A stretch of DNA of 64,000 nucleotides, taken from NCBI RefSeq assembly GCF_030295915.1, contig NZ_AP027361.1, forward strand, positions 1 through 64,000, given 5' to 3'. The notes under the pieces were generated by a model. That model was not told where the DNA came from, ran no database searches, and was given only the letters and a program-made list of their open reading frames with translations. Of this stretch, positions 46,447 through 54,803 are shown piece by piece. This stretch comes from Thalassotalea sediminis (GTDB taxonomy: Bacteria > Pseudomonadota > Gammaproteobacteria > Enterobacterales > Alteromonadaceae). A program made the translations under genes and the position numbers. Within the stretch, counting starts at the first letter, position 1; every line of letters begins with the position of its first letter.

Positions 46447-46923
46447 ATGAATGAACCACAACGCGACATAACGTTAAGATTTTTAGCGGAGCCTCAAGAT
46501 GTGAATTTTGGTGGTAAAGTGCATGGTGGCGCAGTGATGAAATGGATAGATTTAGCTGCTTATGCCTGTGCGGCTGGTTGGAGTGGTCGTTATTGCGTTA
46601 CGGCATACGCCGGAGGGATAAGATTTGTATCGCCGATACATGTTGGAAGCTTAGTTGAAGTGAGTGCAGAGGTGATTTATACCGGGCGTTCCTCCATGCA
46701 CATTGCTTTGCAAGTGCATGCGTGTGACCCTAAGTCGTTAAATAAACGCAAGACGACACATTGTATTGTCGTTATGGTTGCTGTTGATGAAACAGGTCAT
46801 AAGGTTGCTATTCCACAGTGGGTGCCAGAAACCGAAGCAGATAAAAAACAATTGGAATCAGCGAAACGATTAATGGAAATGCGAAAAGAAATTAGCGAAG
46901 AAATGGAGCATGTTGTTAAATAA
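46447..46923 (+). CDS. Acyl-CoA thioesterase (hotdog fold, YciA/BACH type)
   Basis: The 158-residue protein has the HotDog domain with the conserved block NFGGKVHGGAVMKWIDLAAY, whose Asp is catalytic in this family, followed by RFVSPIHVGSLVEVSAEVIYTGRSSM. It is likely to hydrolyse acyl-CoA to free acid and CoA in the cytoplasm. The chain-length preference cannot be read from the sequence. GGCGAGA before the ATG is a suitable ribosome-binding site. It converges with the solute-binding-protein gene. Confidence 0.88.
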   Translation: MNEPQRDITLRFLAEPQDVNFGGKVHGGAVMKWIDLAAYACAAGWSGRYCVTAYAGGIRFVSPIHVGSLVEVSAEVIYTGRSSMHIALQVHACDPKSLNKRKTTHCIVVMVAVDETGHKVAIPQWVPETEADKKQLESAKRLMEMRKEISEEMEHVVK

Positions 46924-46936
46924 CTTTACTAACTTT

Positions 46937-47749
46937 TTATCGCTGTGAATTAGGTAAGCACCCTGGGGCAACATAAAGAGAGAACAAACTTTCTAGCTCG
47001 CCAGCGTCAATAATCTCTTTTAGTGCACTATTAAACTGTTTTACAAACCTTGTTGAGACTGTTTTTTTATTAAAGATAAAGTGAATGCTAGCTTCATGGA
47101 GCAATAATGGGTGTACTGCCAAGGTTTGAAAGTGTGCCTTCTCAATTTCACTACATAGCACCACATCATCATCAACGACTACATCTATGCGGTTAAGTGT
47201 TAGCATTTTTAGTCGCTTTACCGCTGTTTCTGAAAACACAAATCCGTTGTAGTCTCTTTTTGCGTGCTCTATAGCTTCTCCATACCATCCCGCTAAGTTG
47301 ATACCTATGATTTTATTATGGGCTATTAGCGCATTTAGGTTAGTGATATTTTCAACACTATGATCTGATGCGCGGTAGGCGAAACGGTTGTGTTCAAACC
47401 GATACGGATTCGAATAGTGGAAATCTTTTTCTCGTTCTTTAGTTTTACTGGCACCAAGTGCAATATCAAAATGTCCCCAGCTTAATTGAAACAGCGCGCG
47501 ACGTTCTGGAAAGTGCTCAATGCGCAATTGACAGCCCATAAGCGAGAGAGTTCTTTTTAATAACTCAACATCAATGCCGGTCGACTCATTGTTAAGTGTC
47601 GTTGTAACGTAGGGGTACCAGTCTGATGTTAATGAAAGCTTTAAAGGCACTTTGCATTCGGTTGGAGATACCGTGCCAAATAAGTTAGAAAAAGCAGGGA
47701 AACAAGTAAGATAAAGCAATGTACAAACTACGCCTATTCGCATATTCAA
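46937..47749 (-). CDS. Periplasmic solute-binding protein, family 3-like
   Basis: The 270-residue protein has a signal peptide (about 1-21, ending AFS) and a type II periplasmic-binding fold. Typical pieces are LTSDWYPYVT, GIDVELLKRTLSLMGCQLRIEHFPERRALFQLSWGHFDIALGASKT-type early strands (split by helices), and a late helix with FVKQFNSALKEIIDAGEL. No permease or ATPase gene is nearby, so it may be a stand-alone sensor or binding protein. Several such orphan proteins are known in Alteromonadales. The ligand is not identifiable. Confidence 0.72.
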   Translation of the reverse strand: MNMRIGVVCTLLYLTCFPAFSNLFGTVSPTECKVPLKLSLTSDWYPYVTTTLNNESTGIDVELLKRTLSLMGCQLRIEHFPERRALFQLSWGHFDIALGASKTKEREKDFHYSNPYRFEHNRFAYRASDHSVENITNLNALIAHNKIIGINLAGWYGEAIEHAKRDYNGFVFSETAVKRLKMLTLNRIDVVVDDDVVLCSEIEKAHFQTLAVHPLLLHEASIHFIFNKKTVSTRFVKQFNSALKEIIDAGELESLFSLYVAPGCLPNSQR

Positions 47750-47806
47750 TAAACCAAGCGAGGTAATAAGCTTAAGTATAGAGTATTAAAAGTACTTAAG
47801 GGGATT

Positions 47807-47837
47807 AAAAAAAACGCTAGCGAATTGCTAGCGTTTT
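47807..47837 (-). terminator. Terminator after dsbA
   Basis: The stem AACGCTAGC / GCTAGCGTT with a 5-base loop is followed, read on the minus strand, by a run of eight T. It ends the dsbA transcript; the plus-strand T run is weaker. Confidence 0.88.
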
Positions 47838-47862
47838 ATTGGATGAACTGTTTGTTAAAATA

Positions 47863-48495
47863 TTAAAGCGTGAGTAGGTATGCGATAATATTTTTGTACT
47901 CTTCAATAAAGTTTTTATTGTCTAATGCTCGTGCATTAATGGCGTATTTTCCGTTAACAACAAAAGTCGGTACGCTGTTAACAAAACGACCTTTAGACAG
48001 TTTATCTTGAATCTTTTTGTCTCGCTTAACGCGACTCATTAAGGCAAAGCTTTTCAAGCCTTTTTCAAAATCTTCAGCTTTTCCACCTGCGACGACATAT
48101 ATTTTCTTTACATCATCAATAGAGTTGATAGATTTTCGCTGCGTTTGCAAATAACTAAACGCTTCAGCATTGTATTGTTTTGCTAAGCCTGTTTTGTTTG
48201 CAATCATTAAACCTTGGCTTAACATATATTGTGATTCGCTGTTGGCTGCCGGCATAAAATCTACGTGTGTTTTCTTTAATTTTGTTCCTTTGGGTAGCGT
48301 TTTTTCTATTTCTGGCAAAAATGCTTCAAAACCTCGACAAGCAGGGCAATGGTAAGAAAAGTACTCTCGTACTTCGGGTTTTTTAGTTGCTTGTCCAGGG
48401 ATTACTTTGTAATGCGTGCCTTCTTCATATTTAGCAGCTGTTACTGTAAGTGGAACCAATAATAAGGCGAGCAATGTGACAAAAATTTTTTTCAT
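47863..48495 (-). CDS. dsbA: Thiol:disulfide interchange protein DsbA with CPAC active site
   Basis: DsbA introduces disulfides in periplasmic proteins. The 210-residue precursor has a signal peptide (about 1-20, ending VTA). The active site YHCPACRGFE has C50 and C53, so the dipeptide is Pro-Ala rather than the Pro-His of E. coli. The cis-Pro loop SVPTFVVNGKYAI is intact. Thioredoxin fold and helical insertion lengths match the family. The different dipeptide may alter redox potential. The gene has its own terminator and appears monocistronic. Confidence 0.92.
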   Translation of the reverse strand: MKKIFVTLLALLLVPLTVTAAKYEEGTHYKVIPGQATKKPEVREYFSYHCPACRGFEAFLPEIEKTLPKGTKLKKTHVDFMPAANSESQYMLSQGLMIANKTGLAKQYNAEAFSYLQTQRKSINSIDDVKKIYVVAGGKAEDFEKGLKSFALMSRVKRDKKIQDKLSKGRFVNSVPTFVVNGKYAINARALDNKNFIEEYKNIIAYLLTL

Positions 48496-48679
48496 AAATC
48501 AATTCTCTTTTTAAAAATAGAATAACGTGTGCGATGTTATCATTATTCTAGGTAATTGGTAATATCGTTGTGTGTGGATTAACCTATGCTGAATAGACCG
48601 GATTAATGCCCACAAGTTTCATCATAAAATGTAAAAAATTATTTGCCTAATAAAAGGCTTAGTTAGCAAGGAGCAAGTT

Positions 48680-49429
48680 ATGCGCAGTCATGAGATAGAT
48701 TACCAAATTATTGGCAATTCAATGCAGATGGTTGAAATTGAATTAGATCATGGAGAAACCGTTATAGCCGAAGCAGGTGCGATGAACTACATGGAAGATG
48801 GTGTGGTGTTTGAAACCAAAATGGGTGATGGTTCTGAAGTTGATCAAGGCTTTATGGGGAAACTTTTTTCTGCGGGTAAAAGGGCGCTTACCGGAGAGTC
48901 TGTTTTTATGACCCACTTTACTAGTGAAATAGTCGGTAAACGTCGAGTGGCGTTTGCAGCACCTTATCCCGGTGCCATCATACCGTTAGATCTCGCGCAA
49001 TTAGGTGGCAGTATTACGTGTCAAAAAGATGCTTTTTTATGCGCAGCAAAGGGTACGAAAGTTGATATTGCATTTAACCGCAGACTAGGCAGTGGTTTTT
49101 TTGGTGGTGAAGGTTTTATTTTACAGCATCTATCGGGTGATGGCATGGCATTCGTACATGCTGGTGGTACGGTTATCGAAAAACAGCTAACCGGTGAAAC
49201 GTTACGACTCGATACAGGTTGTTTAGTTGCCTTTACCGATGGGATTGACTATAGCATTGAAATGACATCAGGCTTAAGAAGCATGTTTTTTGGCGGTGAA
49301 GGCTTTTTCATGGCAACATTATCAGGCCATGGCAAAGTATGGATTCAAAGTTTGCCGTTTTCTCGACTTGCGGATCGTATAATTTCACATGCGCCTAACC
49401 TTGGTGGTTCAAACCGAGGCGAACAATAA
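48680..49429 (+). CDS. AIM24/TIGR00266 family protein
   Basis: The 249-residue protein belongs to the AIM24 (TIGR00266) family of beta-rich proteins. Repeated Gly-rich loops such as [19 protein letters not shown] and [18 protein letters not shown] give a pseudo-symmetrical double-stranded fold like the tryptophan RNA-binding attenuator scaffold. No signal peptide is seen. The role in bacteria is unknown. AAGGAG before the ATG is a strong ribosome-binding site. It is not clearly tied to its neighbours. Confidence 0.82.
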   Translation: MRSHEIDYQIIGNSMQMVEIELDHGETVIAEAGAMNYMEDGVVFETKMGDGSEVDQGFMGKLFSAGKRALTGESVFMTHFTSEIVGKRRVAFAAPYPGAIIPLDLAQLGGSITCQKDAFLCAAKGTKVDIAFNRRLGSGFFGGEGFILQHLSGDGMAFVHAGGTVIEKQLTGETLRLDTGCLVAFTDGIDYSIEMTSGLRSMFFGGEGFFMATLSGHGKVWIQSLPFSRLADRIISHAPNLGGSNRGEQ

Positions 49430-49435
49430 ACGTGG

Positions 49436-49475
49436 AAAAAGCGACAAGCTTTACTCTATAAGTAAAAGCTTGTCG
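49436..49475 (-). terminator. Terminator after the CBM9 gene
   Basis: CGACAAGCTTTACT (49442-49455) pairs with AGTAAAAGCTTGTCG (49461-49475) with one bulged A. On the minus strand the stem is followed by CTTTTT. It ends the transporter-GH94-kinase-CBM9 operon and overlaps the CBM9 gene end. Confidence 0.75.
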
Positions 49476-50218
49476 AAAACATCTGCGGTTATGTAACCTA
49501 AATTTTTACTGCCATTAACGGGCTCAATATAGGTGGAACCGATAAAGTGTTCTCGTTGTTTACTGCCGTCGTTATCACAGTAAGCAAGCATAAAACCCAT
49601 TATCTTGCCTTCAGTTAATTCAACGCTAGGGTAATTGTGCTGTTTATCCATCGTAAACTTATCGTCATAGACCGATATGGCTAACTCCCAGATTACATTA
49701 TGAGGTGCTGTCTTACTGCGTTGCCAACGGCTTTTTATATGATCGTTTAACGTGACAAAAGATGGTTGACCGTTGGGGAGTTTGCTTGCGATGTCGACCA
49801 CTTGGTTGTCTAATGCTACGTGGTAAGCAAAAGCATTAAATGAATATTGGTGGTTGCCGCCAGAGGCATCTTCATCGATAAAAACTTCAAGGCAATCATC
49901 ATCCCAATAAAAATAAAGTGGGTCAGCATGTTGATCGAATAGTACGTCATCAGTAATTTCAGCGAGAAGAAAGAGTGTATTGTTATCCCACAGTAGTTTA
50001 AAACGCCCTTGAAAATCATTTGTGGTTAGTTTTTCACCCAAGATAAGATGACTCATTGGTTGCCATTGTGCGCGTGACCAAACACTTGGTTCTATTTTCC
50101 CATCTATTTTGGGTGCTATTGATGTTTTTTTTACGTTTATTGTTTGTGCGTAAGTATTGCTATTTAGGAGTAAAATAACGATGAATAATGTTAAGTAAAT
50201 TAATAAATTATGTTTCAT
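49451..50218 (-). CDS. Secreted family 9 carbohydrate-binding module (CBM9-like) protein
   Basis: The protein has 255 residues from the chosen ATG, which has AGGAAAG seven bases upstream. A signal peptide (about 1-25, ending TYA) precedes a single CBM9-like beta-sandwich. The family start IDGKIEPSVWSRAQW, the middle LFLLAEITDD and the acidic YWDDDCLEVFIDED are visible. CBM9 modules bind reducing ends of beta-glucans and related sugars in known cases. No catalytic domain is fused to it. Its start lies inside the gluconokinase gene by 11 bases, so the operon is tightly coupled. I infer a periplasmic or surface sugar-capture role. Confidence 0.8.
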   Translation of the reverse strand: MKHNLLIYLTLFIVILLLNSNTYAQTINVKKTSIAPKIDGKIEPSVWSRAQWQPMSHLILGEKLTTNDFQGRFKLLWDNNTLFLLAEITDDVLFDQHADPLYFYWDDDCLEVFIDEDASGGNHQYSFNAFAYHVALDNQVVDIASKLPNGQPSFVTLNDHIKSRWQRSKTAPHNVIWELAISVYDDKFTMDKQHNYPSVELTEGKIMGFMLAYCDNDGSKQREHFIGSTYIEPVNGSKNLGYITADVFDKLLLIE

Positions 50219-50729
50219 AATAGCTTTCCTGCTGTTGTGCAATTCGGGTTATTTGTTGTTGGTTGGTTTGTTTCATGGACAGCATTATTGTCTTTACTGC
50301 TTCTACTTCAGATAACGGTTCAAATTGATTCAGTTGATCGATAAGCAAACTAGGTGAAAAAAAATGTGTTTTTCTATTTTTCAGGCGCGTCCTTAGCAAT
50401 GAAGATTCTGGTTCAATAAGCACGTAAGTTACTTGCTGTGCCAATTCACTCAGTGTTTTACGATGAGCGTGCTTTAAACCAGAGTAAGCTAATACAATGT
50501 TCTTGTTGTTAAATTCTGTTGAAGAGAAATAATGTTTCATGCGTTCAATCCATGCTTGGCGCATTACTGGGTTAATGGGTATTCCCCTTGTCATCAATGA
50601 AATTGCTTCTTGTGAATGAAAATCATCTGCATCGAAATAATCAAAGCTGAGGTGTTTAGCCAAAGCATCTGCTAATGTTGATTTTCCCGTGCCGCTGACA
50701 CCCATAATTAATATCAGTTTTGCAATCAT
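50208..50729 (-). CDS. Gluconokinase (GntK-type)
   Basis: GntK-type kinases phosphorylate gluconate to 6-phosphogluconate, feeding the Entner-Doudoroff or pentose phosphate route. The 173-residue protein has the P-loop MGVSGTGKSTLADALA (about 9-24), then FDADDFHSQEA, the RGIP block, AYSGLKHAHRKTL (family form is CSALKRxYR) and HFFSPSLLIDQLNQFEPL, all matching the family. The ATG overlaps the GH94 stop in ATGA. Coupling with GH94 is notable because cellobionate phosphorolysis yields gluconate. A different sugar-acid substrate is possible. Confidence 0.88.
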   Translation of the reverse strand: MIAKLILIMGVSGTGKSTLADALAKHLSFDYFDADDFHSQEAISLMTRGIPINPVMRQAWIERMKHYFSSTEFNNKNIVLAYSGLKHAHRKTLSELAQQVTYVLIEPESSLLRTRLKNRKTHFFSPSLLIDQLNQFEPLSEVEAVKTIMLSMKQTNQQQITRIAQQQESYYET

Positions 50730-53101
50730 GCCTTTCCCCTAGGTATTGGCACTGAGACACGAATGTTATAGGTTTTCCCTTGGGTAATACCTGGTATAGT
50801 ATTGTCTTCTATGCGTTGTTTATTAAGATAGCTGGTTATCTTATTGACCTTATTAGTTTGTTGATATTGAATATTAAAATTGGCGCCTAAGGCAGAATAT
50901 GAAATCGTTAAATTAGACCATGAACTAGGTAGTTTTGGTGTTAAGTGTAAGTTTCCTGCTTGTATTTTAATGCCACAAAGTTCTTCGATAATGCAACGAT
51001 ACACCCAAGCGACAGTCCCTGTATTAAATAACTGGCTCGATTTTCCTGCCATTTGAGGTATTTGAAAATATGCACCTCGGTAATAATTAGGGATAAAATT
51101 AGGCATTTGTTCGCGCTTAGTGGCATCATCTTTAGAAGGCAGCATTGCTTTTATCACCTTAAACGCTAAAGTGCCTTCGTTTTGTTGGTATAAACTGTAA
51201 GCGAAAAAAGCAGATGCATGATTGTATATAGAGCCATTTTCAGCAGTACCAGGAAATTTCTGAGTAACTCGACCAATATCTTCATGCATAGTTGTGTATG
51301 CTGGTGAAAGCATCATTACTCCGTACGGGGTGAGCAACTTTTCTTTGATTTTTAATAGCATACGTTGTTTTTGATCTTCATCTGCGGCATTACATAGTAA
51401 TGCCCACGTTTGCGGGTTTAAGAAAATTTCTCCTTCAGCATCAGATGAAATACCAAATGTTCGCTTGTTATCTGTGATCCCACGTGCGTACCAGTTATCA
51501 TGCCAAAAATAATGATTTATCGCGCGATTAAGCGTCGTTATTTGTTTTTCATATGAAGCGATATACGCTGAATTCACTTGGTATAAACGGCATATTTTAC
51601 ACCAAACCGCTAATGAATAACTTGTTGCCATAGTAAGCCATGCAGATACACCTTTTCCTTGATGGCCAACCATATTCATTGGATCGCACCAGTCTCCTTG
51701 TTCAATTAAACTTAGCCCTTGTTCATTGCGTGCTGAGAGCAGAAAATCAAACGCCAAGTTAATATGCTCAATTAATGAAGCCTTACTCTGTGAGTCTTTA
51801 AAGCGCAGAAGTTGATTGAGAATTGCTTTGTCGTTAGTTGTATTTAAATAACTTTCAAGGCAAATGGTGAGCCAAATGCAGTGATCACTGTGTGGTACTA
51901 AATTGATATATTTTAATGTTGCTTCATCTGAGAGTAGTATGCCGTCAGGCATAGCCCCAGAGTGCAATTGTTGTGTAACAGCAGTGACAATTGCGTGTCG
52001 GCAAAGATTTGGTGCTAAATAGGAAACTCCCATAGCGTCTTGTAAATAATTTCGAGTTTGCGGATCGGTTGTTAGCCGATTGACATCACCATGATAAAAG
52101 ACTTGTCTAGGCAGCCAATGATTCACAAACTCATCGAAGTCTGGCTCAGGGCTGTTTATTTGCAGTCTGTTTTTCATCATGGAAAAATATTCCTGATAGG
52201 CAGATGCTGTTTGTTCAAAACCATTATCTTCGTGTAAATATTTATTTCTTAATGTGATGACCTCTTGCTCATTATTGGCGGGCCCGAAAATAAACGCATG
52301 GTTTGTACTCTCTTGTGGAGCTAGTTGATGGCAAAATTGCATGCACGCTACGGGTGTTTCATAAAGCGCTTGTGCTTGGCTAAGGTGTGGTGTTTTTAAG
52401 TCATCTGGTGCGTGCAGTCCGCCTTCACCTTCAACACTTTTTTGATTTGCATTCCAACTTTGGCAAGGGTGTTTGCTGATGAAAAATGTCCAATCTTTTA
52501 GGTGCTGATTGCGGTAATAATCAGCCACTTGTTGATATGGCGTAATTGAACGAGCAATGATGCCATTTAAGCTCGGATTGTAATCGGCAGATTGGTTCAT
52601 CCATGACATATAACCAATGGTAAAATAAGGGTAGAGAGCAATGTTTTTTTCAACGGAATCTTGATTTCTAATGCTGATTTTCCATAACTCAACGCTATCT
52701 TCTGTCGGCAACGAAACCTGTATGTCGATCTGTAATTGCCAATGCTCAATGTACCACGATATGTTTTGTTGGCCGGCGTTGAAAGTAAATTTATCTAACG
52801 GTGATTTTACCGGTTCGTAAGGCAGAGAAATTATTTCATTGGTTTCTAAACATTTAAGGTAAAAAAATCGCCCTGCATGGTGGCTAAAGTATTCTTGCTC
52901 TGGCTGCATAAACGTCTTAGCTTCCATATTGGGAGCATGGGCATATTTTGATGGTTCAGGTTGCATGAATTGTGCATTGGCAAAGCCTCTGCAGTTCATA
53001 TGCAGCATCATGTTTTTATTCCATAGAAAACTACTTGCTTTAGCCATCATTACAGGGTCGCTTACTGACAACTGATGATGCTGATAATTAAATTCAAACA
53101 C
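50726..53101 (-). CDS. GH94 phosphorylase, probable cellobionic acid phosphorylase
   Basis: From the chosen GTG (AGGAG nine bases upstream) the enzyme has 791 residues; an earlier GTG at 53119 lacks such a site. An N-terminal beta-sandwich (about 1-290) leads to an (alpha/alpha)6 barrel with the catalytic Asp in GDWCDPMN (D473) and a C-terminal beta cap. Carboxylate-recognising residues reported for the Saccharophagus cellobionic acid phosphorylase, as I recall (Gln190, Arg609, Lys613), have counterparts Q190/Q191, R611 and K615 in GRVTQKFPG. The adjacent gluconokinase supports cleavage of cellobionate to glucose-1-phosphate and gluconate. Cellobiose or chitobiose phosphorylase remain less likely alternatives. 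No signal peptide; cytoplasmic. Confidence 0.85.
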   Translation of the reverse strand: MFEFNYQHHQLSVSDPVMMAKASSFLWNKNMMLHMNCRGFANAQFMQPEPSKYAHAPNMEAKTFMQPEQEYFSHHAGRFFYLKCLETNEIISLPYEPVKSPLDKFTFNAGQQNISWYIEHWQLQIDIQVSLPTEDSVELWKISIRNQDSVEKNIALYPYFTIGYMSWMNQSADYNPSLNGIIARSITPYQQVADYYRNQHLKDWTFFISKHPCQSWNANQKSVEGEGGLHAPDDLKTPHLSQAQALYETPVACMQFCHQLAPQESTNHAFIFGPANNEQEVITLRNKYLHEDNGFEQTASAYQEYFSMMKNRLQINSPEPDFDEFVNHWLPRQVFYHGDVNRLTTDPQTRNYLQDAMGVSYLAPNLCRHAIVTAVTQQLHSGAMPDGILLSDEATLKYINLVPHSDHCIWLTICLESYLNTTNDKAILNQLLRFKDSQSKASLIEHINLAFDFLLSARNEQGLSLIEQGDWCDPMNMVGHQGKGVSAWLTMATSYSLAVWCKICRLYQVNSAYIASYEKQITTLNRAINHYFWHDNWYARGITDNKRTFGISSDAEGEIFLNPQTWALLCNAADEDQKQRMLLKIKEKLLTPYGVMMLSPAYTTMHEDIGRVTQKFPGTAENGSIYNHASAFFAYSLYQQNEGTLAFKVIKAMLPSKDDATKREQMPNFIPNYYRGAYFQIPQMAGKSSQLFNTGTVAWVYRCIIEELCGIKIQAGNLHLTPKLPSSWSNLTISYSALGANFNIQYQQTNKVNKITSYLNKQRIEDNTIPGITQGKTYNIRVSVPIPRGKA

Positions 53102-53119
53102 GGCAATGTTCTCCTGCAC

Positions 53120-54454
53120 TTATGTTTTTCGTGTTAGTAATGATTGCTGGATTTCTTCAACTCGATGTTCTGATAGTGGGTATCGCGTAATAATACCAAC
53201 ACTGATAGCGGCGAATATCGCAGGTATTAATGTCATTAATAATATGATCCCTGTCTGTGAATCTGATGTTTGAATTTGGTTGGCTACATAACCCATTGAC
53301 GCTAACAGCCAACCAATCATTGCGCCTGCAATAGCGCTGCCTAGTTTTTGTGAAAATGCAGCGGCTGAAAATACCATTGCCGTTGCACGTCGGCCGTGCT
53401 TCCATTCGCCAAAATCAGCTGAGTCTGCATACATTGAAAAGACCAAGGGAGATTTTGGTCCTAAACAGAAGCCAATGGCGATTTGTAGTAAGAAAATCAA
53501 CGTAATTTGATCGCTTGGAACAAAATAAAATGCAACCGACAATACCGTGATCATGCTCATTAATAGCATTAACAGTGTCTTTTTATCCAAAAACTTGGTC
53601 ATTACAGGGGTGGCGGCGGCTCCTGCTGCTAATGACAGCATATAGCAAAGCGAAAAGCTGCCAATGAGATCTTCTCGATTAACATAATACTTTAGATAAA
53701 AGGTGCCAGTACTGCCTCGTAGTGTAATGGTCATCATAATAATTAATGCTAATGTGAATAATATGAGCCATGGTTTGTTGTGCATTAAATCTTGAATATC
53801 TTGCAATACTGTTGATTGTTGATCTGCTGGCGGTGAAATTCTTTCACGGGTCGTAAAGAAGCTAATGCTAAATAGCGCAGCAGCAATAATACCGTATATT
53901 ATCATGGTGATTTGCCAACCAAGTACGTCATTGCCTGCACCACAATATGCGACTAGGGTAGGGGTAAAATAGGCAACTATGCTGCCACCTGAAAATGCAC
54001 CGATAAAACGAAAGCTTGTTAATGTGGTTCTTTCTTGACTATTGGCTGTTATTACGCCTAATAACGCCCCATAAGGTACATTAATAAAGGTGTAGGCGAG
54101 CATCATGAATATATAGGTAAGGTAAGCCCATATGAGTTTATCACTTTCGTGTAAATCAGGCACAGTAAAGGTTAATACGCCTGCTGCAATGAGTGGTAAA
54201 ATTCCCCACAGCAGATAAGGTCTAAATTTACCGTATTTTGTTTTTGTTCGATCTGCCAATGCCCCCATGAGTGGATCTGAAAATGCGTCAATGACTCTAG
54301 TGACCAACATCATGGTACCGACGGCAGCGGGGTGCAAACCAAAAACGTCGGTGTAAAAAATAAAAAGGAATACATCAAAAATACGCCAATAAAAATTAGA
54401 GGCTACGTCTCCGCAGGCGTAGCCTATTTTTTCCTTTAATGTTAGTGATGTCAT
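53120..54454 (-). CDS. GPH-family sugar:cation symporter (MelB-like)
   Basis: The 444-residue inner-membrane protein has twelve predicted helices and the GPH signatures RVIDAFSDPLMGALADRTKTKYGKFRPY, and NVPYGALLGVITANSQERTTLTSFR. It should import a sugar with Na+ or H+. It is the first gene of an operon with GH94, gluconokinase and CBM9, and its stop lies just before the GH94 coding region. I infer cellobionate or a related beta-glucoside acid as substrate. The start ATG has AAGGG upstream. It is divergent from a TonB receptor with operator palindromes between them. Confidence 0.88.
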   Translation of the reverse strand: MTSLTLKEKIGYACGDVASNFYWRIFDVFLFIFYTDVFGLHPAAVGTMMLVTRVIDAFSDPLMGALADRTKTKYGKFRPYLLWGILPLIAAGVLTFTVPDLHESDKLIWAYLTYIFMMLAYTFINVPYGALLGVITANSQERTTLTSFRFIGAFSGGSIVAYFTPTLVAYCGAGNDVLGWQITMIIYGIIAAALFSISFFTTRERISPPADQQSTVLQDIQDLMHNKPWLILFTLALIIMMTITLRGSTGTFYLKYYVNREDLIGSFSLCYMLSLAAGAAATPVMTKFLDKKTLLMLLMSMITVLSVAFYFVPSDQITLIFLLQIAIGFCLGPKSPLVFSMYADSADFGEWKHGRRATAMVFSAAAFSQKLGSAIAGAMIGWLLASMGYVANQIQTSDSQTGIILLMTLIPAIFAAISVGIITRYPLSEHRVEEIQQSLLTRKT

Positions 54455-54531
54455 GACTATACCCTTATTATAAAGTTATCAATGTTGGACTTAGTATTGT
54501 TCAAAAAGATTACATCTAATTACCATATGTC

Positions 54532-54553
54532 AATTTGTAAGCGCTTACAAATT
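54532..54553. promoter_or_regulatory. LacI-family operator 1
   Basis: A perfect 22-base palindrome is centred on TGTAAGCGCTTACA (core 54536-54549) with matching AT flanks. The central GC pair and overall form fit the LacI family. It lies 78 bases before the symporter start and shares its core with the sites at 54693 and 60318. Confidence 0.85.
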
Positions 54554-54692
54554 AAATTGATTTTAATTGGATATCTCATTGGTTAAGAATAAAAGAGATA
54601 ATATATCTGCTTATAATACAATTATTTATGTAAAGTTCAGCGAACTTATACTAAATATATATTGACCAATTATTACTCATAGCCTAACTTAA

Positions 54693-54706
54693 TGTAAGCG
54701 CTTACA
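54693..54706. promoter_or_regulatory. LacI-family operator 2
   Basis: TGTAAGCGCTTACA, a perfect 14-base palindrome, lies about 100 bases before the TonB receptor start. Confidence 0.85.
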
Positions 54707-54755
54707 ATTTATGATGATATAAATCCCTTACACACGTTGATTCTTATTGTTTGGT

Positions 54756-54769
54756 TGTAAGCGCGCTAA
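54756..54769. promoter_or_regulatory. Degenerate LacI-type half operator
   Basis: TGTAAGCGCGCTAA keeps the left half of the operator exactly and only part of the right half. It lies just before the TonB receptor ribosome-binding site and could be a weaker site. Confidence 0.45.
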
Positions 54770-54803
54770 AAACTAAAAATATAAAAAGAAATGGGGAGTT
54801 CAT

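Larger units (their letters stand above)
54455..54803. promoter_or_regulatory. Divergent promoter region with LacI-type operators
   Basis: This 349-base AT-rich gap separates the symporter operon from the TonB receptor and contains no gene. It has two perfect TGTAAGCGCTTACA palindromes (cores at 54536-54549 and 54693-54706) and one degenerate copy (54756-54769). GGGGAG at 54791-54796 is the TonB receptor ribosome-binding site. Confidence 0.8.

Noticed and set aside
50726..53101. Assignment of GH94 as cellobiose or diacetylchitobiose phosphorylase
   Set aside because: The aldonate-binding positions and the coupled gluconokinase favour cellobionic acid phosphorylase, although assays are needed.
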